From: Pseudomonadota bacterium
GTDB taxonomy: Bacteria > Pseudomonadota > Alphaproteobacteria > Rhizobiales > Xanthobacteraceae
Length of the DNA: 22,693 bases
Assembly (NCBI GenBank): GCA_023435725.1
Contig: JAEYRD010000182.1
Coordinates: forward strand, 1-22,693
Direction of reading: 5' to 3'
Each line of letters starts with the position of its first letter. The stretch's first letter is position 1. The notes under the pieces were generated by a model. It searched no databases. It saw only the letters and a list, made by a program, of their open reading frames with translations, and was not told the origin of the DNA. Made by a program: the position numbers and the translations under genes. Below are positions 18,913 through 22,693 of the stretch, one piece after another.

Positions 18913-20306
18913 GACACACCTCCCTCGCCGGTCCGGGCTGGCGCGCGCTGTATCAGCAGCGTCAAACCGACAACGTTGGCGACTTCGACCATCTCTCCGG
19001 GCTTGAAGGTTTCGGCGCTGCGCGCCCGCCAGCGCTCACCATGGGTGAAGACGTGACCTTCGGTTCCGTTCCAGTCGAGAACCTCGGCACGCAAGCCCCG
19101 CATGGCCTGGGCGCCGACCCGTGCAGGAGCCTTGCGGATGCGCCGAAGCGAACCTAGCACGACGAGAACAAAGCCGATGAACACAGCCGAAGTGATGCCA
19201 ATCACCCACCATGACAGGTGATAGCCGGGCGCCTCGCTCCTGAACAGCATCAGCGCTCCCAGCAAGAATGCGATGATCCCTCCGAAACCGATCACCACGG
19301 TCGGATTGAAGGCCTCGAAGGTGAGGAGCACGATTCCGATCAGCATCAGGGCGAGGCCGGCATAGTTGATGGGCAGCAGATTGAGTGCATAGAGGCCAAT
19401 CAGCAGGGAGATCGCGCCAACGACTCCCGGGGCGACTGCGCCGGGAGACATGAACTCGAAGATCAGGCCGTAGATGCCGACCATCAGGAGAATGAACGCC
19501 ACGTTCGGATCGGTGATGACCGCCAGGAAGCGGGATATCCATCCGGGGTCGAGGGCTTCAACGACATCATTCTTCGTCGCGAGCCGTAGCGTCTTGCCGC
19601 CGGCAACCTCCACCACTCGACCATCGAGCTCTCTCAGCAATTCAGCCTGATCGCGCGCGATGAGATCGATGGCACGGGCCTGGAGCGCGCCATTGGCAGA
19701 GAGCGTGGCAGCCTCACGGACCGCTTTTTCAGCCCAGTCCGCATTGCGGTTGCGCAGCTCCGCAAGGCTGCGGATGAAGGCAACCGCATCGTTGGTCATC
19801 TTTGCCGTCATGGCATCCTTGGGCTCTTCCTTCTGGTCACCGTCCTTCTTGTTCTTGTCGCCCTTGTCCGGAGTACCGCTCGGCAGACCCGGCAGCGGCC
19901 CGCCAATCTGCACCGGTGTCGCGGCACCAATATTGGTGCCCGGCGCCATCGCCGCGATGTGGGTCGCATAAAGGATATAGGTCCCCGCGCTCGCCGCGTG
20001 GGCGCCGGACGGAGCGACGTAGCCGATGACGGGGACAGGCGAGGCGAGCACATCCGCGATGATCTCGCGCATGCTGGAGTTGAGACCGCCGGGCGTGTTC
20101 ATTCTCAGGATCACGACCTCGGCGTGCCGTTCGTCTGCCTTGGCCAGAGCCTCCTTCACGTAGCTGGCCGACGCAGGGCCAATGGCCCCGTCGATCGTAA
20201 CAGTCAGTGCGAGACGGCTGTTCTCCTCCGCTGAACCGGGAAGGAGGCAAAAGATCAAAGCGACGATGCCAATCGCCGCAACGAGGGCTGCCTTCATGGT
20301 CTGCAC
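18909..20306 (-). CDS. nfeD: NfeD-family membrane serine protease (long form, ClpP-like plus NfeD OB domain)
   Basis: This inner-membrane protein pairs with slipins in membrane quality control. With the GTG start at 20306 it has 465 residues. An AAGGGAG ribosome site is 8 nt upstream of that codon. ATG codons at 20330 and 20297 are in frame but lack a well-placed site, so the start is uncertain. A signal segment is at about 5-25. The ClpP-like protease domain has ILRMNTPGG (67-74) and the nucleophile S107 in AASAGTY. The catalytic lysine is probably K169, after a charged linker (about 147-164, rich in Lys, Asp and Glu) that is an insertion in the protease domain. Several membrane helices span about 268-385. 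The C-terminal OB-fold is at 402-455 (GLRAEVLDWNGTEGHVFTHGE). The stop overlaps the slipin start by 4 nt. Confidence 0.92.
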   Translation of the reverse strand: MQTMKAALVAAIGIVALIFCLLPGSAEENSRLALTVTIDGAIGPASASYVKEALAKADERHAEVVILRMNTPGGLNSSMREIIADVLASPVPVIGYVAPSGAHAASAGTYILYATHIAAMAPGTNIGAATPVQIGGPLPGLPSGTPDKGDKNKKDGDQKEEPKDAMTAKMTNDAVAFIRSLAELRNRNADWAEKAVREAATLSANGALQARAIDLIARDQAELLRELDGRVVEVAGGKTLRLATKNDVVEALDPGWISRFLAVITDPNVAFILLMVGIYGLIFEFMSPGAVAPGVVGAISLLIGLYALNLLPINYAGLALMLIGIVLLTFEAFNPTVVIGFGGIIAFLLGALMLFRSEAPGYHLSWWVIGITSAVFIGFVLVVLGSLRRIRKAPARVGAQAMRGLRAEVLDWNGTEGHVFTHGERWRARSAETFKPGEMVEVANVVGLTLLIQRAPARTGEGGVS

Positions 20307-20730
20307 GGCAAGGGCTCCCTTGCAGACCATATGGTGCTCGTCTTCAGAACCTCAATGCAGCCGCATGTCGGCCGCCGCCGTGATTGTGCGACGCAATGGA
20401 AGCGGCCCGCAGGATGGCGAGTTGACCTGTCAACGATGCGAGGTTGGGATGCCGTCCCGATGACCCCTGGCTTTCGGAGAGAGAGGGCGGCAGTTCGATT
20501 TCCCGCCGAAGCCGTTCAAGCTCAGCCAGCTTGTGGTGGCCACGGAGGCCCAGGTGGCGGTTTCTCAAATTAACCCGCGCCGTTGCAAGTCCGTTTGACT
20601 TCTCTGTCTGCACTAGGCGGTCCCGGGCTGTGCTCGTCCGCCGAAACCGTGAACGCCTATGTCGAGCGGAAGTTGGTGCAGGAGTGAGGCACCGCGCTCT
20701 CCACTCGATGCGATCAATTGCGCCGCGCGT
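20307..20730. other. Region without a supported gene between nfeD and the TPR gene (about 420 nt)
   Basis: I see no convincing gene here. A minus-strand open frame of 89 codons (20344-20613) has a bland Arg/Leu/His-rich product with no recognisable domain or good ribosome site. It may be a small unknown gene or chance. The promoter of nfeD-slipin should lie in the part near 20310-20420, but no clear boxes were found. Confidence 0.5.
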
Positions 20731-21537
20731 CTATTTTTTCCAGCCCAGCTTTCTCGCCTGTTCGAGGTCAGCCACGGCACGGGCGGTGTCCCCCTTCTGC
20801 TTGTAAAGATAGGATCGCGCCGCGTAGGCGGATTTATCCGTTGGATCTAACTTGATGACCATATCGAAATCTGCAAGCGCGTTGTCGACCTCGTCTCTAT
20901 CGAAAAAAAGGCTGCCGCGCTTGCGGTAAGACTGTACGTTGTCAGGGCTCAGTCGAATGGCCGTGGCGTAATCGGCCAGGGCGGCACGCTCATTGTCGTG
21001 ATCCCGATAAATGTCGGCCCTGGAATTGTAATGCCGATAGTCATTCGGATTTAACTTGATGGCCTCGGTGAAATCCGCAAGGGCCTCTGCCCACTGGCCT
21101 TTCTCCTCGTTGCAAGTGCCGCGGGTCGCAATCAACTCGGCGGATTGGGGCTTCAGCTTGATCGCCTGCTCCGCATCCTCAATCCCGCGGCCGTGCTCGC
21201 CCTTCGAGCAATAGGCAAATGCTCGCGCTGAGTAGGCGTAAGCGAACTTCGGATCCTGCTTGATTGCGGCGTCAAAGTCGACGATCGCGCGATCCAAATT
21301 CCTGAGCAGGAGGTAGCCTATGCCGCGATTGTGGTATGCGTTTGCGTGCGCCGACGGATCGGAGGGATCGTTCAACACGATCGTGCAGGACGTGATCTTG
21401 TCGGGCCCGGTTGCGTTCCGGTCCGCGCAAGTCCTGCGCTCGGCATCGATTGCGGCGGAAAATCCGGGTGTGGTGGCAAAGCTGAGGAGGACGACTGATA
21501 TCGCAACGGTGAGCGGTAATGAAATGCGACCTGTCAT
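20731..21537 (-). CDS. Exported tetratricopeptide-repeat (TPR) protein, function unknown
   Basis: The protein has 268 residues with a Sec signal peptide (basic MTGR, hydrophobic 7-22, likely cleavage after GFSA at 28). Six TPR units of 34 residues then follow in regular phase, at about 65-98, 99-132, 133-166, 167-200, 201-234 and 235-268. They show the usual pattern (AYxxRGxxYxxxxxxDxAIxDFxxAIKLxP). Such arrays are protein-binding scaffolds with no enzyme activity of their own. Four cysteines (C37, C51, C110, C142) could form disulphides in the periplasm. The start is ATG 21537, with AAGGG about 10 nt upstream. The last repeat ends directly at the C-terminus (LEQARKLGWKK). The neighbours do not indicate a partner. 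Confidence 0.88.
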   Translation of the reverse strand: MTGRISLPLTVAISVVLLSFATTPGFSAAIDAERRTCADRNATGPDKITSCTIVLNDPSDPSAHANAYHNRGIGYLLLRNLDRAIVDFDAAIKQDPKFAYAYSARAFAYCSKGEHGRGIEDAEQAIKLKPQSAELIATRGTCNEEKGQWAEALADFTEAIKLNPNDYRHYNSRADIYRDHDNERAALADYATAIRLSPDNVQSYRKRGSLFFDRDEVDNALADFDMVIKLDPTDKSAYAARSYLYKQKGDTARAVADLEQARKLGWKK

Positions 21538-21777
21538 CTAGATATGCCCTTGTCCAGATGCTCTCCCTTTAGCATCGGGTCGATTGCAGGCATTTAAGAA
21601 CTCACTTCAATATTGATCAAGTCTGCCTCGGGGTCAGAAGGCGACACAAGCTGCAGTCCTCGCCGGGCCCGCTATGGGCCCAAGTGCAGACGCGATTTGA
21701 CCCGACCGAACGCGGCGGCCCACTCCAGGGACCTCCGGCGGACAACTCGCGCCCCCCTAACGACAAGCGAGGCCTTA

Positions 21778-22445
21778 CGCGACCCGTCGGGCAAAACATC
21801 GCGTCAAGCCATCGTCGCAAAAATATTTTACTTTTCCGAATTTCGGATTTATGGCAAGAACGTTTTACCTCGGCCCTGCCAAAGGGCGTTCGCGACCGTC
21901 ACGAGATGCGGGCCGGGTGGCGGTGGACGCGGCAGCGCCGGCGCGGATGGCGTGATCACGGGGCGGGCAACCGTGAGTGATCCACGCGACGCGGTACGAC
22001 CCGGCGCGGTCACAGCGGCTTCGTCGGTTGCAAGGCGCGAGCACACGCGAGCCCCGGCACCCAGGCGGGACCGTCCGCGGACGGAGAAGTCGTGTGGTCC
22101 TGACGCCCGGAGCCTGTGCGTCAAGTCGTGCGGTGATGGCTGCGGCCCGACCGGGCACGCGCATCAGCGATCCGCAGGGCGACGGGGGCAATAGTGCATC
22201 GCTCCCCGGGGAGAGCACGAAGGACACCGTTAAAACCATCCGCGCAGGGAAGGCCGGGCGTTCGGCCAGCCTGTGGTCCAACCCGTGTGCATTTCTCTAG
22301 CGCACGGACCTGCGGGTGCCGCCGGCGCCCGGCCTTCCCTGCGCCCTTTGGCCTCAAAGCGCGCGAACGAAACCGCAAAGCTCGGGCGACATGCGCCGCG
22401 AGAATGCGAAGGCGTGTCTACTGTCCGGAGGCCAATTGAAAGAGC
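21778..22445. other. GC-rich structured non-coding block, possibly a dispersed multi-copy element
   Basis: There is no convincing protein gene. Open frames on both strands, the longest 138 codons at 21865-22281 on the minus strand, give Arg/Pro/Ala-rich products without domains. From about 21778 the sequence shifts from an AT-rich patch (21818-21870) to GC-rich DNA, and it contains the large inverted repeat at 22242-22344. I recall similar sequence between genes in many Bradyrhizobium and Rhodopseudomonas genomes, sometimes annotated as spurious hypothetical proteins. That is memory, not a search. The edges given are estimates. The 240 nt before it (21538-21777) also lack a gene and hold a small GGGCCC/GGGCCC hairpin at 21665-21681. 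Confidence 0.45.
22242..22344. repeat. Long stem-loop with perfect 19-bp inverted repeat
   Basis: The arms GCGCAGGGAAGGCCGGGCG (22242-22260) and CGCCCGGCCTTCCCTGCGC (22326-22344) are exact inverse complements. Inside the 65-nt loop a second stem can form from GGTCC with GGACC and GTGTGC with GCGCAC. Without coding potential, this points to a structured RNA, a strong transcription stop or a mobile-element part. Confidence 0.8.
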
Positions 22446-22463
22446 GATGCAGTAGCCCCGCCC

Positions 22464-22575
22464 CGTCATTGCGAGCGCAGCGAAGCAATCCAGAGCCTTT
22501 CCCCGGTGGGATTCTGGATTGCTTCGCGGAGCCTGTCATCGGGCCGCGCTTCGCGCGGACCCATTGGCTCGCAAT
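22464..22575. repeat. Palindromic repeat family A, right arm interrupted
   Basis: It begins CGTCATTGCGAGCGCAGCGAAG exactly as the copy at 1783 does, then has CAATCCAGA and TCTGGATTGCTTCG arms around a different loop. The right side carries a variant insert (CGGAGCCTGTCATC...) and reaches CTCGCAAT. It then stops short of the GACG that ends the intact copy. The break coincides with the edge of an insertion sequence. Confidence 0.75.
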
Positions 22576-22693
22576 TGTGCAAGTTCATCAATTCGCTGAT
22601 CGATTGGTTTCGGTCTTTTCGGCGGCAAATTCCTTTGGCGTCTTGCCGCCAAGGGCCTGATGAGGCCTGAAGTTGTTGTAGTAGACCAAATAC
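22576..22693 (-). mobile_element. Insertion sequence, IS3-like, end portion (continues past the window)
   Basis: The palindromic repeat breaks at 22575/22576 and is followed by TGTGCAAG, consistent with an element whose ends begin TG. A transposase C-terminus lies 12 nt inside on the minus strand, as is usual for a compact IS. The other end, the inverted repeat and the target duplication are outside the window. The family assignment rests only on the short transposase tail. Confidence 0.7.
22588..22693 (-). CDS. IS transposase, C-terminal 34 residues (integrase-core type; N-terminal part beyond window)
   Basis: On the minus strand the frame from the window edge to a TGA at 22590-22588 reads YLVYYNNFRPHQALGGKTPK, then EFAAEKTETNRSAN. 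The YNxFRPHQALGGxTPxEF signature is the conserved C-terminal end of DDE integrase-core transposases of the IS3/IS481 kind. The catalytic residues are further upstream, outside the window, so whether the gene is intact cannot be seen. It ends 12 nt before the proposed IS boundary. Confidence 0.85.
   Translation of the reverse strand, partial: YLVYYNNFRPHQALGGKTPKEFAAEKTETNRSAN

Noticed and set aside
20344..20613. 89-codon minus-strand frame upstream of nfeD
   Set aside because: No ribosome site, domain or signal peptide; composition is like that of random GC-rich frames. It cannot be excluded but is not supported.
21865..22281. 138-codon minus-strand frame in the right-hand block
   Set aside because: The product is rich in Arg, Pro and Ala, lacks domains and a ribosome site, and crosses one arm of the long inverted repeat. 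It more likely arises from a non-coding element.

Overview
The window looks like chromosomal core sequence from an alphaproteobacterium of the Bradyrhizobium group (Nitrobacteraceae). This rests on high GC content, the gene order tig-clpP-clpX-lon, a glnB-glnA pair with a sigma-54-type promoter upstream, protein sequences that read as Bradyrhizobium-like, and two families of palindromic intergenic repeats of the kind common in that genus. The genus is an inference from memory; no search was run.

Layout. Positions 1-1758 (+) hold the 3' end of a heavy-metal RND efflux pump gene, then a His-rich cation diffusion facilitator 2 nt downstream, so this is a metal-export operon. After a palindromic repeat come, on the minus strand, a SAM methyltransferase (1887-2768), a 63-residue unknown protein, tRNA-Val(UAC) and a Gfa/CENP-V-type zinc protein. 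The proteostasis block occupies 3974-10743 (minus) in the transcribed order tig, clpP, clpX, lon: a ribosome-bound chaperone followed by two ATP-dependent proteolysis systems. Each gene has its own spacer with hairpins, so they are probably not one simple transcript. tRNA-Leu(UAG) lies upstream of tig.

From 11159 a Tat-exported multicopper-oxidase-like protein (+) converges on a coupled pair (minus): nnr (NAD(P)H-hydrate repair) and a GNAT acetyltransferase. Divergently, glnB (PII) and glnA (glutamine synthetase I) form the nitrogen-assimilation unit (14618-16764). An exported type II asparaginase, which releases ammonia, converges on glnA. A membrane-quality-control pair, nfeD-slipin, overlaps by 4 nt (18151-20306, minus), and an exported six-repeat TPR protein lies upstream of it.

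The right end, 21538-22693, has no convincing protein gene until the edge. It holds a GC-rich structured block with a perfect 19-bp inverted repeat, then a palindromic repeat whose right arm is cut by the end of an insertion sequence. The last 34 codons of that element's transposase are visible.

I found no clearly new multi-gene system. The best leads are the structured non-coding block at about 21.78-22.45 kb, the IS/repeat junction at 22575/22576, an Arg in place of the usual Leu just after the Lon Walker A motif, and a multicopper-oxidase fold that has lost its type 1 copper motif.
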